This document shows positions 47,895-59,594 of a stretch of DNA of 64,000 nucleotides, one piece after another. Below the pieces are notes generated by a model, which was given only the letters and a program-made list of their open reading frames with translations, made no database searches and was not told the DNA's origin. The stretch's first letter is position 1, and each line of letters begins with the position of its first letter. The translations under genes were made by a program, and so were the position numbers. Origin of the DNA: Gymnothorax reevesii (taxonomy: Eukaryota; Chordata; Actinopteri; Anguilliformes; Muraenidae); contig CM056583.1 in NCBI GenBank assembly GCA_029721435.1, positions 91,307,620 through 91,371,619 of the forward strand. Reading direction: 5' to 3'.

Positions 47895-50800
47895 CACTAG
47901 AGTATTCCACAGGGTGTGATCGCTCCAAACGCATTCAAGGCTTCATTCAGTAGAGCGTGATCTGCCTCAGCGTGTTCAAGGCTTCATTCCACTGGGCCTG
48001 ATCTCCTCGCACACATTCAAGGCTTCATTCCACTGGGTGTGATCTCCCTTAATGCATTCAAGGCTTCATTCAACTGTGTGTGATTTCTGTTAATGTGTTC
48101 AATGCTTCATTCAACTGGGCGTGATTTCTCCTAACGCGTTCAAGGCTGCATTCCACTGAGTGTGATCTCTCCTAACGCGTTCAAGGCTTCATTCCACTGG
48201 GTTTGATCCCCCCTATCGCGTTCAAGGCTTCATTCCACTGGGTTTCATCTCCCCTAACGCGTTCAAGGCTTCATTCCACTGGGTATGATCTCTCCTAATG
48301 CATTCAAGGCTTCATTCCACTGGGTGTGATCTCTCCTAACGCGTTCAAGGCTTCATTCCACTGGGTGTGATCTCCCTTAATGCATTCAAGGCTTCATTCA
48401 ACTGTGTGTGATTTCTGTTAATGTGTTCAATGCTTCATTCAACTGGGCGTGATCTCTCCTAACGCGTTCAAGGCTGCATTCCACTGGGTGTGATCTCTCC
48501 TAACGCGTTCAAGGCTTCATTCCACTGGCTGTGATCTCTCCTAACTCGTTCAAGGCTTCATTCCACTGGGTGTGATCTCTTCTAATGCATTCAAGGCTTC
48601 ATTCCACTGGGTGTGATCTCTCCTAAGGCATTCAAGGCTTCATTCCACTGGGTGTGATCTCCCCAAACGCGTTCAAGGCTTCATTCCACTGGGTTTGATC
48701 TCTCCTAATCCGTTCAAGGCTGCATTCCACTGGGTGTGATCTCCCCTAATGCGTTCAAGGCTTCATTCCACTGGGTTTGATCTCCCCTAACGCGTTCAAG
48801 GCTTCATTCCACTGGGTTTCATCTCCCCTAACGCGTTCAAGGCTTCATTCCACTGGGTGTGATCTCCCCAAACGCGTTCAAGGCTTCATTCCACTGGGTT
48901 TGATCTCTCCTAATCTGTTCAAGGCTGCATTCCACTGGGTGTGATCTCTCCTAATGCGTTCAAGGCTGCATTCCACTGGGTGTGATCTCTCCTAATGCGT
49001 TCAAGGCTGCATTCCACTGGGTGTGATCTCCCCTCACGCGTTCAAGGCTTCATTCCACTGGGTGTGATCTCTCCTAACGCGTTCAAGGCTGCATTCCACT
49101 GGGTGTGATCTCTCCTAATGCGTACAAGGCTGCATTCCACTGGGTGTGATCTCCCCAAACGCGTTTAAGGCTTCATTCCACTGGGTTTGATCTCCCCTAA
49201 CGCGTTCAAGGCTTCATTCCACTGGGTGTGATCTGTCCTAATGCGTTCAAGGCTTCATTCCACTGGGTGTGATCTCCCCTAACACGTTCAAGGCTTCATT
49301 CAACTGGGTTTGATCTCCCCTAACGCGTTCAAGGCTTCATTCCACTGGGTTTGATCTCCCCTAACGCGTTCAAGGCTTCATTCCACTGGGTTTGATCTCC
49401 CCTAACATGTTCAAGGCTTCATTCCACTGGGGTTGATCTCCCATAACGCGTTCAAGGCTTCATTCCACTGGGTGTGATCTCCCCTAACGTGTTCAATGCT
49501 TCATTCCACTGAGTGTAAACTTCCTAATGCATTCAAGCCTTCATTACACTGGGTGTGATCTGTCCTAATGCGTTCAAGGCTTCATTCCACTGGGTTTGAT
49601 CTCCCCGAACGCTTTCAAGGCTTCATTCAACTGTGTGTGATTTCTGTTAATGTGTTCAATGCTTCATTCAACTGGGCGTGATCTCTCCTAACGCGTTCAA
49701 GGCTGCATTCCACTGGGTGTGATCTCTCCTAACGCGTTCAAGGCTTCATTCCACTGGCTGTGATCTCTCCTAACTCGTTCAAGGCTTCATTCCACTGGGT
49801 GTGATCTCTTCTAATGCATTCAAGGCTTCATTCCACTGGGTGTGATCTCTCCTAAGGCATTCAAGGCTTCATTCCACTGGGTGTGATCTCCCCAAACGCG
49901 TTCAAGGCTTCATTCCACTGGGTTTGATCTCTCCTAATCCGTTCAAGGCTGCATTCCACTGGGTGTGATCTCCCCTAACGCGTTCAAGGCTTCATTCCAC
50001 TGGGTGTGATCTCCCCAAACGCGTTCAAGGCTTCATTCCACTGGGTTTGATCTCCTAATCTCTTCAAGGCTGCATTCCACTGGGTGTGATCTCTCCTAAT
50101 GCGTTCAAGGCTGCATTCCACTGGGTGTGATCTCCCCTAACGCGTTCAAGGCTTCATTCCACTGGGTGTGATCTCTCCTAATGCGTTCAAGGCTGCATTC
50201 CACTGGGTGTGATCTCTCCTAACGCGTTCAAGGCTTCATTCCACTGGGTGTGATCTCTCCTAACGCGTTCAAGGCTGCATTCCACTGGGTGTGATCTCTC
50301 CTAATGCGTTCAAGGCTGCATTCCACTGGGTGTGATCTCCCCAAACGCGTTTAAGGCTTCATTCTACTGGGTGTGATCTCCCCTTATGCATTCAAGGCTT
50401 CATTCCACTGGGTTTGATCTCCCCTAACGCGTTCAAGGCTTCATTCCACTGGGTGTGATCTCCCCTAACACGTTCAAGGCTTCATTCAACTGGGTTTGAT
50501 CTCCCCTAACGCGTTCAAGGCTTCATTCCACTGGGTTTGATCTCCCCTAACACGTTCAAGGCTTCATTCCACTGGGGTTGATCTCCCCTAACGCGTTCAA
50601 CGCTTCATTCCACTGGGTGTGATCTCCCCTAACGTGTTCAATGCTTCATTCCACTGAGTGTAAACTTCCTAATGCATTCAAGCCTTCATTACACTGGGTG
50701 TGATCTGTCCTAATGCGTTCAAGGCTTCATTCCACTGGGTTTGATCTCCCCGAACGCTTTCAAGGCTTCATTCCACTGGGTGTGATTTCCCCTAATGCGT

Positions 50801-52015
50801 TCAAGGCTTCATTCCACTGGGTGTGATCTCTCCTAACGCGTTCAAGGCTGCATTCCACTGGGTGTGATCTCTCCTAATGCGTTCAAGGCTGCATTCCACT
50901 GGGTGTGATCTCCCCTAACACGTTCAAGGCTTCATTCCACAGGGTGTGATCTCCCCTAACGCGTTCAAGGCTTCATTCTACTGAGTGTAAACTTCCTAAT
51001 GCATTCAAGCCTTCATTACACTGGGTGTGATCTGTCCTAATGCGTTCAAAGCTTCATTCCACTGGGTTTGATCTCCCGGAACGCTTTCAAGGCTTCATTC
51101 CACTGGGTGTGATTTCCCCTAATGTGTTCAAGGCTTCATTCCACTGGGTGTGATCTCTCCTAACGCGTTCAAGGCTGCATTCCACTGGGTGTGATCTCTC
51201 CTAATGCGTTCAAGGCTGCATTCCACTGGGTGTGATCTCCCCTAACACGTTCAAGGCTTCCTTCCACAGGGTGTGATCTCCCCTAACGCGTTCAAGGCTT
51301 CATTCTACTGGGTGTGATCTCCCCTAATGCATTCAAGGCTTCATTCCACTGGGTTTGATCTCCCCTAACGCGTTCAAGGCTTCATTCCACTGGGTGTGAT
51401 CTCCCCTAACACGTTCAAGGCTTCATTCAACTGGGTTTGATCTCCCCTAACGCGCTCAAGGCTTCATTCCACTGGGTTTGATCTCCCCTAACGCGTTCAA
51501 GGCTTCATTCCACTGGGTTTGATCTCCCCTAACGCGTTCAAGGCTTCATTTAACTGGGTGTGATCTCCCCTAACGTGTTCAATGCTTCGTTCCACTGAGT
51601 GTAATCTTCCTAATGCATTCAAGCCTTCATTACACTGGGTGTGATCTGTCCTTATGCGTTCAAGGCTTCATTCCACTGGGTTTGATCTCCCCTAACGTGT
51701 TCAAGGCTTCATTCCACTGGGTGTGATTTCCCCTAATGCGTTCAAGGCTTCATTCCACTGGGTGTGATTTCCCCTAATGCGTTCAAGACTTCATTCCACT
51801 GGGTGCGATCTCTCCTAACACGTTTAAGGCCTCACTGCACTGGGTGTGATCTCCCCTAACGTGTTAAAGGCTTCATTCCACTGAGTGTAATCTTCCTAAT
51901 GCATTTAAGGCTTCATTACAATGGGTGTGATCTGTCCTAACGCGTTCAAGGCTTCATGCAACTGAGTGTGATCACTCCTAATGCATTCAAGGTTTCATTC
52001 AACTGGGTGTGATCT
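47895..52015. repeat. 41-bp minisatellite, about 100 copies, with higher-order structure
   Basis: Unit core gcgttcaaggcttcattcca followed by ctgggtgtgatctctcctaac. Rare units act as markers. The unit with actgtgtgtgatttctgtta begins at about 48064, 48392 and 49621, spacings of 328 and 1229 bp, close to 8 and 30 units. The unit with gagtgtaaacttcc or gagtgtaatcttcc recurs at 49511, 50656, 50983, 51597 and 51883, again near multiples of 41. The array therefore grew partly by duplicating multi-unit blocks. Confidence 0.97.
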
Positions 52016-52257
52016 ACCAATCAGGCTGAAGCAGAGACACAATTTAAGGCACAATTCTCATGTCTCACCAATTTTAACTGAGCTTGATGGGGAAAACATC
52101 AATTATAGAGGGCTTTTTTATGGATAGCACAAAAGCTTAAGAAGAAAACTCATCAATCACATCCTTTCTGAGAGAATACGACCATCTTTGTGTGGATTGC
52201 TAAAGAAATATTGGTAGCTGTTTGTGTCCTGTGCACCTGCATCGCTAGAACTGTCTC
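52016..52257. other. Short unique spacer
   Basis: About 240 bp between two minisatellites. No recognised feature. Confidence 0.5.
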
Positions 52258-52860
52258 AGTCACTTTGGAGCTGGGATTCACAGAGAGAACAGAGTCTCAG
52301 TGCTTTGGAGCTGGGATTCACAGAGTGAACAGAGTCTCAGTGCTTTGGAGCTGGGATTCACAGAGAGAACAGAGTCTCAGTGCTTTGGAGCCGGGATTCA
52401 CAGAGAGAACAGTCTCAGTGCTTTGGAGCTGGGATTCACAGAGAGAACAGAGTCTCGGTGCTTTGGAGCCGGGATTCACAGAGAGAACAGTGTCAGTGCT
52501 TTGGAGCTGGGATTCACAGAGAGAACAGAGTCTCAGTGCTTTGGAGCCGGGATTCACAGAGAGAACAGTCTCAGTGCTTTGGAGCTGGGATTCACAGAGA
52601 GAACAGAGTCTCGGTGCTTTGGAGCCGGGATTCACAGAGAGAACAGTGTCAGTGCTTTGGAGCTGGGATTCACAGAGAGAGCAGAGTCTCAGTGCTTTCG
52701 AGCTGGGATTCACAGAGAGAACAGAGTCTCAGTGCTTTCGAGCTGGGATTCACAGAGAGAACAGAGTCTCAGTGCTTTCGAGCTGGGATTCACAGAGAGA
52801 ACAGAGTCTCAGTGCTTTGGAGCTGGGATTCACTGAGAGAACAGAGTCTCAGTGCTTTGA
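52258..52860. repeat. 40/36-bp minisatellite, about 16 copies
   Basis: Units of gagctgggattcacagagag followed by aacagagtctcagtgctttg. 40-bp units alternate with 36-bp units lacking one agag-type step (aacagtctcag or aacagtgtcag) between 52380 and 52690. Flanking ends are uniform 40-bp units. The 152-bp block (40+36+40+36) is present twice in tandem. Frames read through but encode only repeat peptides. Confidence 0.95.
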
Positions 52861-55037
52861 GGAAGGAGAATCAGACAGAGTATAAAATGAAAAGGGAAAA
52901 AACACACACTCACCACCATTTCCATTCATGTCCCAGTTCACAAAACTGCAGTGTTAACACCCCTGATTAATTCTGGCATCTGGAGCCTTTCATCTTCCCC
53001 TGCCACTCAGTTTTTAATCAGATTAACCCAAACGGGCGTCCTATAATGGGCCTTTTTTAAGGAAATCCAAAAGAGTTTGATAATTAAAATAATTAAACCG
53101 CTGGGATTGGGTGTATTTTTCTCACTCCTTTACCCTTCAGTCTCCCCTTACTATTTCTGTATTTCTTTTTTTAAGTTTCTGATTTGGAGGCAAACAAACT
53201 CACAAGAGTGGAGAACACCACCCCCATCAGTTAACTGCCTTTACTGTACACACTGTGGTGCTAAACAAATAAGCCCCCACAGTGTTTATACAAATGTACA
53301 AACAGTCTTTACGGAGGAATATTTATTTGATGAATCTTTGCTACTCCACATTCAGCCAAGCTGAAAATCATATTAATAATTGATTGACTTTTTGAGCTTT
53401 TCATGAGGACAAATTAAGTCTTTTCCCACTGAGTCAGGGCAGTGTATAGTTACCCAAAGGCTGAATTTTCAATTGTCTTTCCAGTTGCTGTTCACTGGGT
53501 CTCAGAATATATCGTATGAAGAGTTTTATGCTGATTAAAAAAAACTCAATTTAGAACAAAAGAGGTCGAGTGGACTTAGTGGGTTTTGCATTCCAACTCT
53601 TCATATACAAGTACACATTTTGACAGAAATGTTCATCTTTGCAAGTGAATGAGATGCCGAATCGGAAGATTTTCCCACAAAACTTTCTGGCGAATACAGG
53701 AAAGCTGCAACCTCGTATTTCCAAGACAAACTCAACAGTCAAATAATTTTGATGATGGCTTGTTTCAATTAAATTACACAAAAAAAACAAATCTTTACTT
53801 TTGAGGGAGTGGCTAAGTTGACAATTTACTGTCAGAAATATGCTTTAAAATATTTTTTTTTAATTATGTTGTATTGGAAACTATTCAAGGGGTTCAGCGA
53901 AATTCAGTGATTTGGTTATGATGGTAACAGAAACACTGGATTCAGACAAGATTTAAGAATGTAATATATCTCTAAGGGGGCTTAAAGCAGCGGTGTCACG
54001 ATCACTGCACATGCTCAAAACTTTGAAAACTGTTCACATTAACTAAAAATCAAACAAAGTGAATCCATCGTTGCTAATCAGTCATCATTTTGCATTGTAT
54101 GTATAAATTTTAGTTCCTCAGGCATTATGCTTTTTATACTGAGGAATTCTCCATGGAAATTCCAGGATTCAAAGCACTCTTTCAGCACTTTGGTCATGGG
54201 ATATGAAGCATGCAATATGGTTTGCCAACCGCCAATAATCATAGAAAAAGACAACTCCCAACTATAGTTTTCGTCCTCACTATCAAATGCAGCCAAATCT
54301 CTCCACAGTTCATTTAGAGCATGTCTAACCTAACCTCTTGCTAATTTTGGTTATTCATCTGGGTCAATTCACTGATCCAGTTTGTCGCTGCATGTAAAAT
54401 GCAAGTTAAGACCGCAATGCCTAAGATCACAACCTGATATCAACCATTTCTACTCTGGTAGGATCTCATTTGGAATGGACTAGCGAAAAGTAGAAAGGAG
54501 TCCTCCAGAGCAGCTATTTCATTTTTCTTAATGTTATTAGAACTAGTGGACATCATGCAGTCAGGACCGAAGGGGAACAGGACCATTCTGATTGTTACCG
54601 ATGCCCTGTTCAGAAGCCATGTCATGCAGTAGGGGTGTGTTCGAGCCTGCATGGCAGGAGGTCAATTCATCCATATACAGCCGTTACGTTACATACGTTG
54701 CGTTACGTACATTTACGAGACTACGTTTCCCTCGAATCCAGTACAGGAGAGCGTCATGGCACCACTGCGGACACGATCGGGCTAATGTCACAAAGAATAT
54801 TCCCGCGTGGGCCTGAAAATGGGATGCCACGAGCTGTTTAATGTCCGAAAGCCCAACGCTCACCGGAGGCGTGAGACACGCGACAAAAAACAGGTTCCAT
54901 TCATTTCAACGGCGCGTGACCCGCGTCCGTCAGGTTTCTACTTCTCGCCACTGCTCAATTTCTTGAGTGTCAACTCAGTAGAAACGCTTTCAGGTTAGTT
55001 AACAATTTCGCCCTGTCATGGATCGTGGCATACATTT
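52861..55037. other. No gene recognised
   Basis: About 2.2 kb. Minus-strand frames at 54078-54296 and 54440-54652 have reasonable residue composition, but I cannot match either to a family. 54670-54990 is somewhat CpG-rich. Confidence 0.4.
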
Positions 55038-55336
55038 AATTAAAAGAGTGACGCCGCACATTCAGGTTCCGAGTGCAAAAAAGTTTACTGTGACAAGGTT
55101 ACGGTCATTGTCAAGTCTTACATCCATGCGCCACAGGAGGGGGATTTAAGTCTTCTATGAACAGCGCACACACCTGGTGTACATCAAACACAAATCTCAT
55201 GCATGTCAGATGACATTAAGTAATTAACTCAAATGAATACAGCATACATCAAAATAAAAGTATACATGAATCCATAGATAATGTATATTTTTTTTCTAAC
55301 CAAACAGGCCCAACAAATTTAATATGCCTAGAAATA

Positions 55337-55400
<64 letters not shown>

Positions 55401-55542
55401 GTGTGTGTAAATAAAAAATAGTGTCAGATCAGCTGACAACTGCACATAATGAGGTAACAGATCAATCAGCAAGAGACATCCAAAGAGGACACACCTGGTA
55501 TGTTTACCAACTTATATCCCAAAACAATTACGGAGCTCAAAA

Positions 55543-55770
55543 TCACAGAAAGAACCTTAGATCAAAATCAATATTAAGATCATTGGGTGCCAGAGTATTC
55601 AAAAAATGTATATAATAATGTTCCCTCCTGGATAAAAGATTTTCTAAATTCCCACCTGTTCTTAGAAGAAAGACTTTCTCTATGCCAATATACTTAAAAG
55701 TAGTTATGGGATGATTGAGCAGCCACAGGATAATTAAAATTTCTCATCTGATGGTACTACGATGCTCCGC
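55543..55770 (-). pseudogene. Penelope-like protein C-terminal end
   Basis: Reads downward as NLNYPVAA, KYIGIEKVFLLRTGGNLENL and later REHYYIHFLNTLAPNDLNID, ending FDLRFFL and a stop at 55543. This matches the usual end of Penelope-like proteins after the GIY-YIG domain (a conserved L-N-T-L-x-P-x-G/D-L-N segment). It lacks the upstream domains. Confidence 0.75.
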
Positions 55771-56002
55771 TGTAGTTCCTTCAGATCCACATTCTGGTAA
55801 ATCTGTCCCTATTAAGGGAATCATTTCTTGTCAGACTAAAGGTCTGATCTGTCTTATTACTTGTCCATGTGGGAAGGCTTACGTCAGCAAAACAAGCTGT
55901 GAATTCAAAACCCACATTATGGAGCATGGTAGCGACATCAGATGTAAAAATCTTAATAATCCTGTGGCTGCTCATTTTGTCGAGGCCTGTTTGGTTTTAT
56001 AT
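55745..56002 (+). pseudogene. GIY-YIG endonuclease fragment (Penelope-like)
   Basis: The frame contains GLICLITCPCGKAYVSKTSC, then EHGSDIRCKNLNNPVAAHFV. The C-P-C-G-x-x-Y-V-(G/S)-K-T block is the GIY-YIG active-site region as found in Penelope-like elements, with S in place of the usual G. Reverse transcriptase is absent. The frame runs straight into gcctgtttggtt, which also occurs in the 3' untranslated part of the minus-strand copy, so the C-terminal coding part has been deleted here. Confidence 0.78.
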
Positions 56003-56035
56003 ACATCAATATAAAAGTATACATGAATCCAAAGA

Positions 56036-56076
<41 letters not shown>

Positions 56077-56322
56077 CTTTGGATTCATGTATACTTTTAT
56101 ATTGATGTATGTGGTATTCATATGAGTTACTACTTAATGTCATCTGACATGCATGAGATTTGTGTTTGATGTACACCAGGTGTGTGCGCAGTTCATCGAA
56201 GACTTAAAACCTCCTTCTGTGGCGCATGGATGTAAGACTTGACAAAGGCCTATAGCCGAAATTTTGTCGCAGTCAACATTTTTGCACTTGGAGCCAGAGT
56301 GTGCGGCGTCCTTCTTTTAATT

Positions 56323-58422
56323 CTATACGGCTATTCCGTCGCCTGCATCTGATTACTTTGAAAACCCACGGTGTGCGTTACTCTCTTTTTATTCATTGTC
56401 ATACATTAGGCTAGCAGAAACCTCACGTAGTTGTTGAAACCAATATAACCGCCTTTTAACCAAGTTACGGTTTTTGAAGGGAAATCAATTATTTTGCGGC
56501 GGGTATTTAAGTTATTAAGCGATCTACAGTTTGACAGAACCTAACTCAAGGTTCACTTATGAACGTCGCACTTTGCCATCACGAAAAATAAGCTCTAGGC
56601 CTATCTGTAGGCGTTTCCAAAATTTAAGGTTGTCTTATTGAATATTTTGAGAGTGACACCCTTATGACAAGCCGTTTCAACATTAAATAGCTAGACTGGA
56701 TACGTGTCGCAGACATCCGCGATTCAATTCTTTCTAGTCAAAAAGAGCATTTCAGATATATACAATGTTAAAACGGCTTGTCATACACACACAGCTTGCT
56801 TCTCGGTCCTGTTGTCATCAATAGTGATGCAGCTGAGGCTTGGGCTTTTGAAAACGTAAGGAGTCCGCGGCCAGTGGGCCTTGGGCTTAAGACATTATTG
56901 ACTTTCTAATTTAGCGCTGCCATCATTCCACGACCTGCCAAGTGCACAGAACTGTTTTTGGCGAGCAGAGGAGAAAATTAATTATTTTGCTGAGCAGTCA
57001 TGGTTTCATATTCAAATGTTCACAATGTCTTTGACAAAATCCGATCGCGTATTTGCACTGACATGTAATTCTCGACTACATTCCGAATCACAAATTACCA
57101 CGGGCTCCCACGGCGCCCAATTATCCGGCATCAATTCTCTGACCCCTCGGAATAACTAGTAAATTAATCATACGCCTTTGGCTCGGCAATTATGCATACA
57201 GTAAGCGCACGTTTGATAATATAATCATATTTACTCAATTACTGAAAGATTGTCATTTTCCCTACAACGGAAAGCGAGTGCATATATAAAGGCTATTGCC
57301 ATGATAATTGCTTGGACGTGCCAACTTCAATAACTGGATTACAGTGTCCAGAGCTGCGCGTCCAAAATCGGTTAATTTTTGGTGAAAAAAATGTATATGT
57401 ATAGCCTACACACTCACTTTCAACGGGGAGGCGTTTCTCAAATCGTTCACAAGAGACATGGGGGGGAATGCGAAGCATCCACAGGTAGAGCGCAATAAGC
57501 AGCCAAGGGATCACGAGGTGCTACAGCGAACCGGGCATGTTTCAGTCTGCTCTCTGCAGACATCCAGACTGCGTCCGAAAAGTAAAAAAAAAAGAAAAAT
57601 TACGACCAATCCACAAATCCCGAACCATTTCACTTTAAGCCTTGCGGAGAACGTCATACGGTGAAGGAAAGGTGTAAAATAGAATTCGTAATGGTTAGGA
57701 ACACAACCGCGCTATTTATAGAACCCGAATGCACTTACACTAGGCCACTTGATCAAGTGTCCCTTGCCCATCATATACGCCTCTTTCCGCGATTGGGTGG
57801 ATGAATGGTCGACGCTTTAAAAATTGCTGCTGCGCAGAATTGTTGGACAGCGTAATCTCTGCTCTTTTCGAGAAGGATGTTTCCGTGTATTCTGTGCTAA
57901 CGGAGGTAAATTAGGGAGCACTGAGACACCTTTCCTTTACATTTGAAGAATTTGAATGTACTTATCATGGTTGCTGCGTAGTTATTTCCGGACCATTTTT
58001 TTTTAAGAGTCAGGAACTTTCCTGGGCAAAAAAGACTATCCGGACGCTGCCCCAGTTGCCTTATCTGTGTTGCTCACCTGAAATGATTGGACAATAAAAG
58101 CTATTTAGCGCGTTTCCATTGATGTAGGACAAACTGAGCGAACATATGAGCCCTAATCTTTCCATTCGTTTCAGCGTTTTTGTCACATCGATTAACTGCG
58201 AAGGTGCTGTTGCTGTAGTACGCTATTGCCGCACCTGCTGAACAAAATTATGAAATGACACAATGTTCAGATCAACAGTGTCCCCTAGTGGCAGTACATG
58301 TAACTGAGTACGGTGCCCTCGGGCATTTGAGAAGATCCTCCCGGAAATCAGCGGGAAACGGCTCGCACTTCTGTTTCAATGTGAGCGACGAGATCAGTTT
58401 TATGGTTTTCACTGGTTTGGCC
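56323..58422. other. Low-repeat region, no gene recognised
   Basis: About 2.1 kb without tandem repeats or transposon ends, with scattered CpG and a palindromic factor-binding candidate at 57746. It could be cis-regulatory or promoter-proximal DNA, but nothing in it proves this. Confidence 0.4.
57746..57759. promoter_or_regulatory. Perfect palindrome resembling paired NKX2-type sites
   Basis: cacttgatcaagtg is a 14-bp perfect palindrome. Each half (cacttga / tcaagtg) fits the NKX2-class homeodomain consensus. It lies in a stretch that also has gattgggtgg, an inverted CCAAT-like motif. Binding is inferred from motif only. Confidence 0.35.
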
Positions 58423-58604
58423 GCGTTTCCCAGTTAAGAGCATTCTTAAGGAGTTAAGAAGGTTCCAAAGAAGAGTTCAGCGAAGAGGGAGCCATCTCAG
58501 GCTAAGAAGGAATATGGGAACGCGTTTGCTTCTTACTGGAGCCTTAAGAAGGACCTCAAGAAGCTCTTAGCGCTAAGATCTTCTTAAATGACTCTGGGAA
58601 ACGC
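58423..58604. mobile_element. Short palindromic MITE
   Basis: Terminal gcgtttcccag and ctgggaaacgc form a perfect 11-bp inverted pair around about 160 bp rich in cttaag/ttaagaag words in both orientations. Ends of the gtttccca type are common in fish hAT-like MITEs. No clear 8-bp target duplication is visible. Confidence 0.65.
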
Positions 58605-58780
58605 CGCAGCCTTTTTTTTTAGTCTGTATTAAAATGAATAGAACTTTTGCCCAACAAAAGTGGAGTCAGCAGTTTTAATTCAATTGTCTCTTGATGTGGT
58701 TGAAACGCATACACTGTGGCGCCATCTCTCCCTTTCTGAAAATAATTCTCATCCCGCCTCATCATGTAGAGACTCCACGA

Positions 58781-58868
58781 AAAAGGAGGCTTTTGGCGTC
58801 CTTATTTGACGCTTAGGGCTCAGGTTCGTTTTAAGCTGGCGTCAAATAAGAACGCAAAGCCTCCTTTT
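58781..58868. other. Long hairpin, 30-bp arms
   Basis: 58781-58812 (aaaaggaggcttttggcgtc and on to ttatttgacgc) pairs with 58839-58868 (gcgtcaaataag, aaagcctcctttt) with a 26-nt loop and a 2-base difference in arm length. Probably the core of a small fold-back element. Confidence 0.8.
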
Positions 58869-59594
58869 GCGTCGACTATTGACACTAGGTCTGGTAGTGT
58901 CATTATATGGCGTGTCGGGATGTACCTGGACAATTCAGGCATTAGCCTATAAAATTAGAGTGGCTGGTATGGTAGCTCATCTGGACTTTGAACTTTTTGG
59001 ACAAAAGTAAATGACTATTTGCAGGACCCTGCAAGGACTGAGCGATATTCTGGGAACGACTCAAAATGTAGGCTATGTATTAATTCTCATGGTTGGAATC
59101 ACGGGGGAGCGAAGGGGAGCCGAAAATGACACAAGCTCCCCTGAGAGCCTCCCTGGTGACGTTCTGTAAGAATTGTCAACTTTTGTGTGATAGATGATAT
59201 ATATATTTTTTTTTCTGCACATGCAGGTTCCTGAAATATAAAAAATTGAATTAATATGTCAATGCTGGGTGTTTATTTGCTCAGTACATTTCATTTCCGA
59301 ACATCTTTCCAGGGATGGACAGGAGTTATGTTTTCCCAGATCGATTGATCGCATGAATTTCTCCAGGATGAATGGGCCTGGATGGAGCGAGAGGTTACAG
59401 GGAATGGTGGTGTCATCAATTGGCCAGTTTTTACGGAGGGTTGAGGTTTAGGGAAAAGCCCAGTGCACGTTGTGCTCAGACCTGATAAATTATGCCTCTC
59501 GTGGAGCGAAAACATCGGAGGAGCACTGCCAAACAAGGAAGCATGTGGACCAGGTTAAAATAAAATAAAAGGGAAAATTATTTGTTAATTATGG
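58869..59594. other. No intact gene; one zinc-finger-like fragment
   Basis: About 0.7 kb of otherwise featureless DNA containing the fragment described at 59452. Confidence 0.45.
59452..59568 (+). pseudogene. BED-type zinc-finger-like fragment
   Basis: The frame reads KAQCTLCSDLINYASRGAKT followed by EEHCQTRKHVDQV. It has a Cys-x2-Cys pair, the I-N-Y-x-S/R-G block and a distal His-x5-His pair, as in zinc fingers at the N-terminus of hAT-type transposases and related fish proteins. It is preceded directly by tttag, which could be a splice acceptor or simply a stop, and it ends in a stop at 59566. Only one domain is present. Confidence 0.35.

Larger units (their letters stand above)
55038..56322. 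mobile_element. Penelope-like retroelement fragments, head to head, with inverted terminal repeats
   Basis: 55038-55278 and 56074-56322 are inverted copies of about 240 bp at roughly 85 percent identity (ttgtcaagtcttacatccat, caggtgtgtgcgc-type blocks, gacattaagta). Between them lie a minus-strand C-terminal coding piece and a plus-strand GIY-YIG piece of the same protein family. Penelope-like elements carry LTR-like repeats (pLTRs) in variable orientation and a C-terminal GIY-YIG endonuclease, which fits. Two (TA)n tracts (55341-55395 and 56039-56072) are included. Confidence 0.82.

Noticed and set aside
52190..52970. 231- and 196-codon frames across the 40/36-bp array
   Set aside because: Repeat peptides only, with several phases open on both strands.
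54078..54652. Two minus-strand frames of 70-72 codons that look protein-like
   Set aside because: No family motif recognised, no start context or splice structure; left as unannotated.
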